A stretch of DNA of 64,000 nt from Paenibacillus sp. 1781tsa1 (GCF_024159265.1 NZ_JAMYWY010000001.1:6324001-6388000), one strand, 5' to 3'; positions 36,330-45,216 are shown, numbered from the stretch's first letter. The notes: generated from the letters alone by a model not told the origin. Numbers and translations: made by a program.

Positions 36330-38326
36330 TTTTTCCAACATCCTTCCGCTACTTGCCACACACCCACAGCAATGATACCGAAGATTAAGCCAAGTCCCAA
36401 TCCCATCACTCCACGAATGAGTGACAATACAGCCGGCGTATGGATATGCGCGAACGTATCCACCATGGACAACTGTCCAATCGCTGCAATAATGAGCACA
36501 AAGATGACTTTACGATATTTTAAAGCGGCGAACACGCCAACGATAAACAGCGGGTGTCCCAGCATAAATTCTTTGAATCTCGGACGTACACCGAACGTAT
36601 CTTCCAACGTGGTACGCAGGAACATCTCGAATGGTGTTACTGATCCCGAGTTGCCTGTACGGCTCAAGTAATAGTATCCAACAACGGCAGCAACGAGTGC
36701 CAAAACAACCATTAACACATTAATTGGCATACGAAGCATTTCTTTAATTTTCTTGATAGAGAACGAACCCGAACCCCGGTAAAACACAATGTAGATCGCT
36801 ACCAACGCCATAGGTGCAAAGTGCAACAGACTTACGCCGCGGAACTGGTTAATCACCAGACTGTACGTAATGCTGTTAAGCAACGCAATGACAAATGGTA
36901 CGGCCAGGAACGAAATAATTGACGTTCTTACATATAAAACTACAGTCTGTTTCAAACGACGACCTGCAGATGCGTCGGGTTGACGCTGTTGCTGATAGTT
37001 CACTGTTCGAACAGCCAGCACCATGGCTATGGTCGGCGCGGCGATTGCAACAAGCAAGGCAATTCCTTGCTCCAGCAGCGTTGGTTTCAAGAGGAACAAT
37101 CCTGCACTGCCCACCAAAGCAACCACAAATGCGACCAAGGTCAGTAGTGGGATAAAATAAGAAACCATAAGTGCAATCATGGCAATTGCACCAACAAGAG
37201 CAACCAGCTTGGCATAACGCTGAATCGATGAATCCTTCACTGTAAATGCTTCAGCTTGTCCAAGTTCGAAGCCATGTTTAGCCATACGTTCTATCGCATG
37301 GCCCGGCTCACCCAGGCTGTTGATCAGATTCTCAATTGGATCTGTAATCATGGCCTTGGCTGTATTCCGACTTGGCGATGCATTCATATAGAGCATACGA
37401 ATGTTGCGGTCTTTGGTTGCCAGTACAAAACGGTCAGCAATCGTGTCTACGTCCAGATTGGCATCGCCATCACTAAGCGAGTACAGACGCGTAACGTTGT
37501 AATCCGTTTTATATGCAAGGGTCTGGAATCCAGACTGCGGTTTCTTTAAGTTCTCAATGGCTGCAAGACCAATATTGTGCTTGTTCAGCAACTGTGCGAA
37601 TTGGTCGAGACTTTTCATCTCTGCATTATCATTGTACCCTTTCACAGCATCACCATCAAACAAGATGCGCTTTACGCCATTCTCCTCGAAGAAGGTAAGC
37701 AAGCGCTCCATCGATTCCTGGCTGTAGGGCACACTGTCCGAGATCCGCGGCAAAATGTAAAAACCTTTATCACGTAGCATCTTCACGGCAACCGGATCGG
37801 GCTGCAAAGGCTGCATGTTGGCATTCTCCGGAGGAGTCTGCAATATTAAGCCGCTACGACCTTCATATTCCCATGGTTGCACCGGAATCTGCCGATCAGC
37901 GAACGTTTGTTCAATAATAGGGGTATACGTCTGTGCGTTTTCCTCTGATGTAAATAACACATACGTGTAATTTGCGTTAGAAGGAATCACATCTTTGGTC
38001 AGGTTCGCGAGATCCTGGCCGTTGTATACCATCAGTCGGCGTGTCTTTCTCAGCTCGTCCAATGTACTTTCGAACACAGCCATCGTTGTAACGCCTGCGT
38101 CTTTTAGACGAGTCAATTGTTCATTCATGAAATCTTGCGGATGTGCCTGATACGCGGAGATATCCAGCAGACCCCGATAGTTGAAAACAAGTTCTACCTT
38201 TTTGGCAGAAGATTCTGTCTGCACCCGATCACTGATTACAGGGATGGACGCAACCAGACCGATAATAACAACGAGCCACAACCACTTCCGAGAAGCGTTA
38301 TTCCAATAAAGCCATTTTTGACGCAC
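36305..38326 (-). CDS. DUF5693-like polytopic membrane protein of the wall-polymer cluster
   Basis: 673 residues from the GTG at 38326 (VRQKWLYWNNASRKW), 7 bases after GAGGAGGT. One N-terminal membrane helix (LWLVVIIGLVASIPVI) is followed by an extracytoplasmic region of about 340 residues with a TIM-barrel-like series of strands (VELVFNYRGLLDISAY, AGVTTMAVFESTLDEL, KRILFDGDAVKGY, NIGLAAIENLKK). From about 370 there are eight or nine membrane helices. I recognise the overall form as the DUF5693 family usually found before csaB in Paenibacillus and relatives; no function is established. Position suggests assembly, export or modification of the CsaB-pyruvylated polymer. This is inference from context. 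Confidence 0.85.
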   Translation of the reverse strand: MRQKWLYWNNASRKWLWLVVIIGLVASIPVISDRVQTESSAKKVELVFNYRGLLDISAYQAHPQDFMNEQLTRLKDAGVTTMAVFESTLDELRKTRRLMVYNGQDLANLTKDVIPSNANYTYVLFTSEENAQTYTPIIEQTFADRQIPVQPWEYEGRSGLILQTPPENANMQPLQPDPVAVKMLRDKGFYILPRISDSVPYSQESMERLLTFFEENGVKRILFDGDAVKGYNDNAEMKSLDQFAQLLNKHNIGLAAIENLKKPQSGFQTLAYKTDYNVTRLYSLSDGDANLDVDTIADRFVLATKDRNIRMLYMNASPSRNTAKAMITDPIENLINSLGEPGHAIERMAKHGFELGQAEAFTVKDSSIQRYAKLVALVGAIAMIALMVSYFIPLLTLVAFVVALVGSAGLFLLKPTLLEQGIALLVAIAAPTIAMVLAVRTVNYQQQRQPDASAGRRLKQTVVLYVRTSIISFLAVPFVIALLNSITYSLVINQFRGVSLLHFAPMALVAIYIVFYRGSGSFSIKKIKEMLRMPINVLMVVLALVAAVVGYYYLSRTGNSGSVTPFEMFLRTTLEDTFGVRPRFKEFMLGHPLFIVGVFAALKYRKVIFVLIIAAIGQLSMVDTFAHIHTPAVLSLIRGVMGLGLGLIFGIIAVGVWQVAEGCWKKWSPLLKS

Positions 38327-38469
38327 TACATGTACCTCCTCAAGTGTTGGAACCAAATGCACGTTCAGCTCAAGTAATTCGTTCATTTAACATTCATACA
38401 ATAGGTTACAAACAGCTTGTGTCAACAAGCCCTGATATATGCCAGTCTATCTACACTTTTATTTCAAAG

Positions 38470-38512
38470 AAAAACCCCTCCGCCAACCAACCTTACGGTG
38501 CGGAGAGGCCTT
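38470..38512 (-). terminator. Terminator of pgcA
   Basis: Minus strand stem CCTCTCCGCACC with GGCGGAGGGG around a GGTTGG-containing loop, then TTTTTC; 30 bases past the pgcA stop and ahead of the DUF5693-like gene. Confidence 0.85.
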
Positions 38513-38542
38513 CTCATGTTCTTGCTCATTGTTGCATTCGTA

Positions 38543-40264
38543 TTATTGTGCGTCTACACGCGACATTACATTGGTCACCAGACGCTCGATCCGGCTTTCC
38601 GCATCTTCCAAACTCTCTCCACGAACGGCGAAGTATACTTTGATCTTCGGTTCTGTTCCTGAAGGACGCAAGCAGAACCACGATCCATCTGCCAAAATGA
38701 ACTTCAGTACGTTTTCCTTCGGAAGACCGTCCAGACCAAGGGAGTAGTCCAGTACATCTTGTACCGCAATTCCCGCTACTTCTTGTGGCGGATTGGAACG
38801 CCAATCCGTCATTTTGGCCTGAATCTGAGCTACGCCGTCTTTACCTTTCAGCGTACGGGATTCCAGCTTCTCCAAGAAGTATCCGAATTGGTTGTACAGC
38901 TCTTGCAAGACATCATACAACGTCTTACCTTGACTCTTATAGTAAGCAGCTGCTTCAGCAATCAGCATCGAGGCAAGGACAGCATCCTTGTCACGGGCAT
39001 AGTTGCCGGAAAGGTATCCATAACTCTCTTCATATCCGAACAAGAAGGTATGACTGCCTGTTGCTTCGAACTGGTTCATTTTTTCACCGATATATTTGAA
39101 GCCTGTCAGTGTGTTCATCACTTCTGCACCGTAATGTTCAGCAATAACAGCACCCATCTCACTGGTTACGATCGTTTTGACAACTGCGCCATTGCTTGGC
39201 AGTGTTCCTGTCTCTTGCAGGCGACTGAGCAGGTAATGTACCATAATGGCACCAGATTGGTTACCGGACAAGACGAAATATCTGCCATCGTTGTCTTTCA
39301 CGACTGCACCCATACGGTCTGCATCCGGATCTGTTCCGATCAAAATGTCAGCGCCCACGGATTCCCCCAGCTTCATTGCAAGCGTAAACGCCTCGCGTTC
39401 TTCCGGGTTAGGGGATTTCACGGTAGAAAACTCAGCATCAGGCTGTTCCTGTTCAGCTACAATGTGCACTTGCTCAAAACCGATCTGCTCCAACACGCGA
39501 CGTACCGGGATGTTGCCTGTTCCGTGCAGCGGTGTGTATACGATTTTGAAATCACGGCCTATGCCGGATTGGATCAATTCGCGGCTCAGACTGCGACTTG
39601 CTACGATATCCACAAACGCCTGGTCTTGGTCTTCACCCAACCAGATCAGGAGCCCCTGCGCTTCTGCTTCTTCTTGCGTCAGCTTCTTCACGTCAGCAAG
39701 GGAAGGTACTTCCTGGATGTACTGAATGACTTTTTCCGCTTCATCCGGTACCAATTGACCGCCCTCATGATTGTACACTTTGTATCCGTTGTATTCCGGT
39801 GGGTTATGGCTCGCTGTTACAACGATTCCTCCAGTAGCCTTCTGATTACGCACTGCAAATGACAACTCTGGAGTTGAACGCAGGGATGGGAACAGCTTGG
39901 CTACAATGCCGTTTCCAGCCAGTACAAGCGCAGCATCCAGTGTGAATTCAGGTGAGAAATGACGGGAATCATGAGCAATGACCACAGAAGGTTTGCCTTC
40001 TTGGTCACCATGCTGCTCAAGCAAATAACGCGCAAATCCTTGCGTTGCCCGACCTACGGTGTAACGGTTCATCCGGTTGCTTCCTGCACCAATGACCCCG
40101 CGCAATCCTCCTGTACCAAACTCCAGGTTTCTGTAAAAACGTTCCTCCAGCTCTTTCGGCTGATCCTGCAAGTCACGAAGCTCTTGTTTCGTTGCTTCAT
40201 CAATCGAAGCATCCTCCAACCATTGCTGCAACGTCTCTGCTGCTGCTGTGCTTAACTGTTCCAT
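38543..40264 (-). CDS. pgcA: Phosphoglucomutase/phosphomannomutase (PgcA type)
   Basis: 573 residues, typical of Firmicute PgcA. Interconverts glucose 6-phosphate and glucose 1-phosphate in the cytoplasm, feeding UDP-glucose and surface glycans. Motifs in order: FGTGGLRG (49-56), catalytic Ser152 in TASHNPPEYNGYK, metal-binding DPDADR (near 305), sugar-binding GYEESYGYLSG (near 410), and the phosphate loop RPSGTEPKIK (near 540). Start ATG behind GGAAGGGG. The gene sits between fabZ and the wall-polymer cluster but has its own terminator, so it is probably monocistronic. Confidence 0.95.
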   Translation of the reverse strand: MEQLSTAAAETLQQWLEDASIDEATKQELRDLQDQPKELEERFYRNLEFGTGGLRGVIGAGSNRMNRYTVGRATQGFARYLLEQHGDQEGKPSVVIAHDSRHFSPEFTLDAALVLAGNGIVAKLFPSLRSTPELSFAVRNQKATGGIVVTASHNPPEYNGYKVYNHEGGQLVPDEAEKVIQYIQEVPSLADVKKLTQEEAEAQGLLIWLGEDQDQAFVDIVASRSLSRELIQSGIGRDFKIVYTPLHGTGNIPVRRVLEQIGFEQVHIVAEQEQPDAEFSTVKSPNPEEREAFTLAMKLGESVGADILIGTDPDADRMGAVVKDNDGRYFVLSGNQSGAIMVHYLLSRLQETGTLPSNGAVVKTIVTSEMGAVIAEHYGAEVMNTLTGFKYIGEKMNQFEATGSHTFLFGYEESYGYLSGNYARDKDAVLASMLIAEAAAYYKSQGKTLYDVLQELYNQFGYFLEKLESRTLKGKDGVAQIQAKMTDWRSNPPQEVAGIAVQDVLDYSLGLDGLPKENVLKFILADGSWFCLRPSGTEPKIKVYFAVRGESLEDAESRIERLVTNVMSRVDAQ

Positions 40265-40375
40265 TCCGATAAACCCCTTCCGTCTATATAAATTCAGGTG
40301 TGCTGAGTTACTTCAGCATCTTGCATCATTCGGTTCGTCCACGTTCCGGCATGATGTCAATGCTCACGTATGTAA

Positions 40376-40807
40376 TCAGCTTGGGTCAGACAGTGCAAAC
40401 ATAATCTCGCCTTCAGCGACCACTTTGTCGTCTACCCGGGCGGTTGCTTTACCTTTACCAATGGAACCCTTCAGACGTGTAATCTCCACTTCCAGAATCA
40501 ACGTATCTCCGGGCACAACTTGTCCACGGAATCGGAAGTTGTCCAGTCCCGCCAAGAAGCCGATTTTGCCTTTATTCGCTTCCAGGTTCAACATAGCCGC
40601 TGCACCAACCTGAGCCAATGCTTCGGTGATCAAAACACCCGGCATTACCGGATACTCAGGGAAATGACCAATAAAGAATGGTTCATTAATCGTTACATTT
40701 TTCAAACCAACGGCACGTTTGCCATCTTCCATCTCCAAAATTCTGTCCACCAAAAGGAACGGCGGACGGTGCGGGATGATTTCTTGAATCTGTTTGATAT
40801 CGAGCAC
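40376..40807 (-). CDS. fabZ: 3-hydroxyacyl-ACP dehydratase FabZ
   Basis: 143 residues from the GTG at 40807 (VLDIKQIQEIIPHRPPFLLVD), 7 bases after GAGAGGAG; the upstream-open frame to 41038 is a palindromic repeat, not protein. Removes water from 3-hydroxyacyl-ACP in fatty-acid elongation. Hotdog fold with catalytic His in GHFPEYPVMPG (residues 47-57) and Glu in LITEALAQ (about 60-67). A single-domain enzyme of normal length. It is the last gene of the spoIIID-mbl-flhO-flhP-fabZ block in conserved order, but a terminator at 41247-41280 and a 488-bp gap with its own promoter signals separate it. Confidence 0.95.
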   Translation of the reverse strand: MLDIKQIQEIIPHRPPFLLVDRILEMEDGKRAVGLKNVTINEPFFIGHFPEYPVMPGVLITEALAQVGAAAMLNLEANKGKIGFLAGLDNFRFRGQVVPGDTLILEVEITRLKGSIGKGKATARVDDKVVAEGEIMFALSDPS

Positions 40808-40884
40808 AGTGTAATCTCCTCTCGGGATGTTTATATGAGCGTTCTTCATCATGGATTGACTCTTAGCGCTACGGTGGTCGTTAC

Positions 40885-41000
40885 GGTTACGGGTCGTCCT
40901 TCTGATCGCTGTTGTCTCCGAATTTTTTTGATCAACCTCATAGAGGTCAAAATTCGGTGACAAAGGCGAGCGCTTCGCTTCTTCTGAACGATTCCGTTCC
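40885..41000. repeat. Dispersed palindromic repeat, copy B
   Basis: Core 40904-40981: GATCGCTG, then TTGTCtCCGAATTTT pairing with AAAATTCGGtGACAA around an inner stem AACCTC/GAGGT, then GGCGAGCGCTTCGCTTC. It lies in the fabZ leader, 97 bases before the GTG, in the same orientation as copies C, D and E. Confidence 0.8.
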
Positions 41001-41206
41001 CTCCACTTACTTCGGTGCTGAAAGGTCAACCCCCACATGACAAAATCAAAAGCTCATATAAATGGGTTTTTAATTTTTAAATTTTGTATGGAAAGCATAT
41101 TTTCGGTTAACACTAGTTATATCCTTCATGACTGCAGTAGTGAAGGTTAAGATAAGGGGTCTCTCTTCGCGATAACGAATGTCTTTCGCAGGGGAGGCCT
41201 CTTTTG

Positions 41207-41235
41207 TGACGTCAAACGTCATCCATCATTATACT
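41207..41235 (-). promoter_or_regulatory. Promoter-like -10 and dyad upstream of fabZ
   Basis: Minus strand has a perfect TATAAT (41230-41235) but no good -35 at standard spacing; TTGACG lies 10 bases upstream of it. Just downstream is a perfect dyad TGACGTcaaACGTCA (41207-41221). Half-site GACGTT also occurs in the TTGACG element, so a repressor binding cooperatively is conceivable. Between here and copy B there is a further imperfect hairpin on the plus strand (41157-41205) with a T-rich tail that serves no known gene. Confidence 0.4.
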
Positions 41236-41246
41236 GTTTTCAACGT

Positions 41247-41280
41247 CAAAAAGAAAACTCCTGCCTGCGCAGGAGTTTTC
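41247..41280 (-). terminator. Terminator after the EpuA-like gene
   Basis: Minus strand stem AAAACTCCTGC/GCAGGAGTTTT (41254-41279) with a T-rich tail, 16 bases after the small membrane protein gene. Ends the mbl-flhP-flhO unit. Confidence 0.9.
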
Positions 41281-41295
41281 GCTTAACTCGTTACA

Positions 41296-41520
41296 TTATG
41301 GCGCGAACACCAGATTATATACATGTTCCCATGTACTCCATTGCCATACGGAACCGATATCTTGTTTGCCCAGTACCACATATCCAGCTACCATTCCGCC
41401 AGCGAGGGCAAGAACAAGCAGGGCCGGGACTAGGAACCATCTAGCGATGCGCCATCCACTCTTCTTCTTCTTGACTTCCTTTTTCTCTGGCTTACTGTTC
41501 TGCTGCTGTGTTTCTGTCAT
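41296..41520 (-). CDS. EpuA-like small membrane protein
   Basis: 74 residues from the ATG at 41520 (MTETQQQNSKPEKK), 6 bases after AAAAGGTG. A Lys-rich cytoplasmic start (KKEVKKKKSGWRIARW) is followed by one membrane helix (FLVPALLVLALAGGMVAGYVVL) and a short extracytoplasmic tail WQWSTWEHVYNLVFAP. This shape and the GYV.LG pattern fit the EpuA family, which is often annotated misleadingly as an RNA polymerase beta subunit. In Bacillales it lies beside flhO/flhP. Function unknown. It starts 12 bp after flhO stops and is followed by a terminator. Confidence 0.8.
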   Translation of the reverse strand: MTETQQQNSKPEKKEVKKKKSGWRIARWFLVPALLVLALAGGMVAGYVVLGKQDIGSVWQWSTWEHVYNLVFAP

Positions 41521-41532
41521 CACATTCACCTT

Positions 41533-42372
41533 TTACGCTCTCATATTGTTGGCAAGACCCAACATGGAATCACTTGAAGTTAGCGCCTTGGCCGCCAGTT
41601 GATATGTCCGCTGTCCTTGCATAAGCAAAGACATCTCCTGTGTCATATCCACATTGGATTGCTCCAGATATCCTGGACGGATCAAGGCAGCTGCTTGACG
41701 TGTAGCTGCATTAGCGCCAAATACATCATCCTCGGTTAATCCCGCATCCAGGCCAAAGAGGTTATCCTCATATTGTACCAGACCTTCAGGGCGTTCAATG
41801 TCTACCACTTGCAGTTGTGCCCCAATGGTTGCGTTTGCCTCATTACCGCGTCGGATTAACAGGTTGCCATTTTCATCAAAAGCAACTTTGCTATTATTCG
41901 GTGCCGTAATACGATTACCTTGACGATCCAGGGCAAAGTGGCCTTCACCATTGACCATCACCATCATATCTGGTGCATTTGGATTAGCTTTTGGTCTTGT
42001 ATCCGGTACAAAATGAAATGCACCCTGACGTGTCCACATTTTCTCCCCGTTCGCTTCAACTGCAAACATGGCATTCCCCTCAATGGCCAGATCGGTCGGA
42101 AGGCCGGTCTCGTTCAAAGGGCCTTGAGACATATCCTTTGTCACATCCGCCAAACGAGCACCAAAACCGAGGTTATATCCCATCGGTGTGGAGCGTCCAT
42201 CCAGTTTATACTTGTCCGGTTGTTGTTGCACCCGGGTCAGCACATCCTCGAAGGCTGCTTGCTTGCTCTTATAGCCTGCCGTATTCACGTTGGCAATATT
42301 ATCGGCAATGACATCCAGTCGTTGCTGGATGGCAGTCATGGAAACCTTGGCACTAATCATGGAATTATTCAT
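41533..42372 (-). CDS. flhO: Flagellar hook-basal body rod protein FlhO
   Basis: 279 residues, ATG behind GGGAGGG. FlgG/FlgF-type rod protein, exported by the flagellar machinery. N-terminal rod domain SMTAIQQRLDVIADNIANVNTAGYKSKQAAFEDVL (residues about 11-46), then the FlgE/F/G central domain with LAIEGNAMFAVEANGEKMWTRQGAFHF, and the C-terminal heptad-rich rod domain VDMTQEMSLLMQGQRTYQLAAKALTSSDSMLGLANNM. Paralogue of flhP, from which it is separated by an unusual 639-bp spacer. Confidence 0.95.
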   Translation of the reverse strand: MNNSMISAKVSMTAIQQRLDVIADNIANVNTAGYKSKQAAFEDVLTRVQQQPDKYKLDGRSTPMGYNLGFGARLADVTKDMSQGPLNETGLPTDLAIEGNAMFAVEANGEKMWTRQGAFHFVPDTRPKANPNAPDMMVMVNGEGHFALDRQGNRITAPNNSKVAFDENGNLLIRRGNEANATIGAQLQVVDIERPEGLVQYEDNLFGLDAGLTEDDVFGANAATRQAAALIRPGYLEQSNVDMTQEMSLLMQGQRTYQLAAKALTSSDSMLGLANNMRA

Positions 42373-42523
42373 CGGTGGTTTACCCTCCCCTGGTTCTACC
42401 CTCCCAAACCCTCCCTGGTAGGGAGGGCCCCAGATGGCGCTGCCCTCTGGACTCCCGAAACAGGCGGAGAGGGTGCGTGGGGTACGATCTTGCTAAGTGA
42501 CGGTGGTGTGTGTGCGCCGCGAC

Positions 42524-42576
42524 TGCCCAACTAATATTTACGCCATGGTTTCACATGGCTAAATATCAGTTGGGCA
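42524..42576. repeat. Long 23-bp-stem hairpin
   Basis: Arms TGCCCAACTAATATTTA and TAAATATCAGTTGGGCA (16 of 17 match) continue inward into GCCATG/CATGGC around a GTTTCA loop. No T-run follows on either strand, so it does not look like a terminator. A second perfect stem CCCTCCC/GGGAGGG lies at about 42411-42429 near the flhO ribosome site. Confidence 0.75.
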
Positions 42577-42600
42577 CGCTCTTTGTGCGGCGAGTAGCTA

Positions 42601-42965
42601 CGCGTGGTCTCTTCCCTGCTTTGCTTCGCAAAGGACTGTCGAGACCGTCGCTTCGCTCAGGTACTTCTACGCATTCCTCGCATAGGCTCGGCTGCGTCTA
42701 GGCTCTTGCGCTTCGCGTGGTCTCTCCCTGCTTTGCTTCGCAAAGGGCTGTCGGGACCGTCGCTTCGCTCAGGTACTTCTACGCATTCCTCGCATAGGCT
42801 CGGCTGCGTCTAGGCTCTTGCGCTCCGCGTGGTCTCTTCCCTGCTTTGCTTCGCAAGGGACTGTCGAGACCGTCGCTGCGCTCAGGTACTGCCACGCATT
42901 CCTCGCATAAGCTCGACTGCGTCTAAGCTCTTCGCTCCGCGTGAGCCTCTCTGCTTTGCTGCGCA
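42601..42965. repeat. About 112-bp tandem repeat, 3.3 copies
   Basis: Units begin with CGCGTGGTCTC or a close variant at 42601, 42714, 42826 and 42938, giving periods of 113, 112 and 112; the fourth is partial. Each holds the small palindrome CTTTGCTTCGCAAAG flanked by GGTCTC and GAGACC, so one unit can fold as a nested hairpin. The whole lies between flhP and flhO, is G+C-rich, and encodes no supported protein. Confidence 0.85.
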
Positions 42966-43011
42966 AAGGGCGTTTGGCTCTCCGCTGCGCGGTTATATTT
43001 AAACGTCGGCG

Positions 43012-43896
43012 TTATACACGCCCGACTTCATTGACGGCTTTATCCAGACTGCGGTCGTAGAATTGTACGACCTTCTGGTTTGCTTCATACGCACGGAATG
43101 CGGCGTTCATATCAACCGTTGCCTGTGAGGCATCGACATTCGAGCCTTCCAAGTATCCCTGACGGATCTGCACATTATCTCCTGCAGCCATCATCCGGGC
43201 TGTTGCCCCGTTTGCATCGCTGAGACTGAAATTGCCATCACCTTGACGAACCAGTTGATTCGGCTGGTCAATGACACTAATCCCGAGAGTAACCCCTGTC
43301 GGTGCACCGCTTGCTGCATCCACCAAACGGCCTTGCTCATCCACTTTAAATTGCTCTACGGAACCTGTCAACACTATAGGTTGTCCATTATTATCCAACA
43401 CCTGTGAACCTGTTGAGCTCAGCAATTGTCCCGTTCCTGTAATCTCGAAGTGTCCATCGCGTGTATATCCGGTGTTACCTTCTGCATCTTGAACTGTAAA
43501 ATACGCCTGAGGCTGATAAGTTACCGTGCCATCGGCCCGTACAAATTTGCCTGATGCGTCAAACGGGACAGGTTGTCCAGTCTGCGGATCGTTGACCGAC
43601 ATATTGGATGAAATGGAAAAATCATTTTTCTGCCCAGTCTCCATAATAGTCCCCTGCAAATTCATGGACAAACTCTCTTCCGCGAACACCCCCGTGTTCA
43701 GCTTGCCCAGCCGCTTTGTTGGAAGATTTGCATCTCCGCCTACCAAAGTAATGAGCATTTCCGGGAAGGAACGGCTTACGCTGTTCACCTGTTTGTATCC
43801 CGTGGTGTTCATATTTACGATATTCTGTGTTGCTGTGTCATGGCGGCGTTGTTGCGTAATCATTCCCGCAGTAGCGGTGTACAGACCTCTTAACAT
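43012..43896 (-). CDS. flhP: Flagellar hook-basal body rod protein FlhP
   Basis: 294 residues, ATG behind GAGGAGAGGGG. Opens MLRGLYTATAGMITQQRRHDTATQNIVNMNTTGYKQVNSVS, the flagellar rod motif. The central FlgG-type domain has GYTRDGHFEITGTGQLLSSTG and QGDGNFSLSDANG, and the end has SNVDASQATVDMNAAFRAYEANQKVVQFYDRSLDKAVNEVG. Length is a little above the roughly 270-residue B. subtilis protein. It follows mbl by 102 bp in conserved order. Confidence 0.95.
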   Translation of the reverse strand: MLRGLYTATAGMITQQRRHDTATQNIVNMNTTGYKQVNSVSRSFPEMLITLVGGDANLPTKRLGKLNTGVFAEESLSMNLQGTIMETGQKNDFSISSNMSVNDPQTGQPVPFDASGKFVRADGTVTYQPQAYFTVQDAEGNTGYTRDGHFEITGTGQLLSSTGSQVLDNNGQPIVLTGSVEQFKVDEQGRLVDAASGAPTGVTLGISVIDQPNQLVRQGDGNFSLSDANGATARMMAAGDNVQIRQGYLEGSNVDASQATVDMNAAFRAYEANQKVVQFYDRSLDKAVNEVGRV

Positions 43897-43998
43897 GAAT
43901 TAACCCCTCTCCTCAAGCGCTTGTCCTGCATCGCAGGTTGGCTGCTTGTCCGTTCTGCTTTCCGAGCATGGCGAACCTTTGCTTTTTATATCGGCAGA

Positions 43999-44997
43999 TT
44001 AGAACTTTTTCTTAACCACCTGATCCAAATTATTAAGCATAATGCCTGTCCCCTTCACGACACAGTGCATTGGATCTTCCGCAACCCATACCGGTACATG
44101 CAATTCATTGGACAAAAGCTCGTCCAGTCCGTTCAGCAATGCACCTCCACCTGTCAATACAACACCACGGTCGATAATGTCCGCTGACAATTCAGGCGGT
44201 GTACGTTCCAATACTGACTTCGCTGCTACGATGATGGATTGCACAGAATCCCAGAGTGCTTCCTGTACTTCATTTCCCGATACCGTTACGGTAACAGGCA
44301 GACCGGATACCATATCACGTCCGCGTATGTCCATCTCGGTTTGACGTCCACCCGGATGTACGGAACCAATCGCAATCTTGATATCTTCTGCGGTCCGTTC
44401 ACCGATCATAAGCTTGTACTTGGCTTTGATAAACTTGATAATGGCTTCGTCGAACTTGTCCCCTGCGACCTTAATAGAAGAGGCGGTGACCACGTCGCCC
44501 ATAGACAGGACTGCAACGTCAGTCGTACCGCCGCCGATATCCACGACCATATTGCCGCTCGGCTGAAAAATATCCATTCCCGCACCGATCGCTGCCGCTT
44601 TCGGCTCTTCTTCCAGAAACACTTCTTTGGCACCGCTGCGTTCTGCCGCCTCGCGGATGGCCTTCTGTTCCACGGATGTAATGTTCGTTGGTGCACAGAT
44701 CAAAATTCGAGGGTGGCTGTACCAGCTTCTTGCACCCACACGATTAATGAAATGTCTGAGCATCGCTTCCGTAATCTCGAAGTCCGCAATAACGCCGTCA
44801 CGCAGCGGTCTAATGGCAACAATGTTACCTGGAGTACGCCCCACCATACGACGCGCTTCTTCCCCAACAGCAAGGACACGTTTCGTATCTCTTTCAATGG
44901 TCACGACGGAAGGTTCATCGAGGACAACCCCACTTCCTTTCACGTGAATAAGCACGTTGGCCGTGCCAAGATCAATACCGATATCCTTGCTAAACAT
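43999..44997 (-). CDS. mbl: MreB-like actin homologue Mbl
   Basis: 332 residues of the MreB/Mbl family. Polymerises at the inner membrane and guides lateral wall synthesis, giving rod shape. ATP-binding signatures: DIGIDLGTANVLIHVKGSGVVLDEPSV (phosphate 1), CAPTNITSVEQKAIREAAERSGA, VDIGGGTTDVAVLSMGDVV (phosphate 2), VVLTGGGALLNGLDELL (adenosine). Called Mbl rather than MreB from its place directly after spoIIID and before flhO/flhP. Ribosome site TGGGGGC before the ATG. Confidence 0.95.
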   Translation of the reverse strand: MFSKDIGIDLGTANVLIHVKGSGVVLDEPSVVTIERDTKRVLAVGEEARRMVGRTPGNIVAIRPLRDGVIADFEITEAMLRHFINRVGARSWYSHPRILICAPTNITSVEQKAIREAAERSGAKEVFLEEEPKAAAIGAGMDIFQPSGNMVVDIGGGTTDVAVLSMGDVVTASSIKVAGDKFDEAIIKFIKAKYKLMIGERTAEDIKIAIGSVHPGGRQTEMDIRGRDMVSGLPVTVTVSGNEVQEALWDSVQSIIVAAKSVLERTPPELSADIIDRGVVLTGGGALLNGLDELLSNELHVPVWVAEDPMHCVVKGTGIMLNNLDQVVKKKF

Positions 44998-45216
44998 AAA
45001 AGAGCCCCCAAAGTGATATTATTTGGTCAGCGTATCCTGTGAAAAAGAGTCCCTTATCACGTCACCGCTCGTTCGACAAAGTGCAACATATATATGTAAA
45101 AATCGGGCTGATAAGATGTCATAATTCGATCCTGTACCAGCTTTTAACATATCATACTTCAGGGGAGGGATTCAATGCATGTGTGAGCTTTTTGGCCTAC
45201 GTCTTTGTGAAGATGC

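Noticed and set aside
40808..41038. 77-codon N-terminal extension of FabZ
   Set aside because: The extension translates palindromic repeat copy B and the leader; the GTG at 40807 has a proper ribosome site and gives normal length.
42373..43011. Insertion sequence between flhP and flhO
   Set aside because: No transposase frame or terminal inverted repeats enclosing one; only tandem repeats and hairpins are present.
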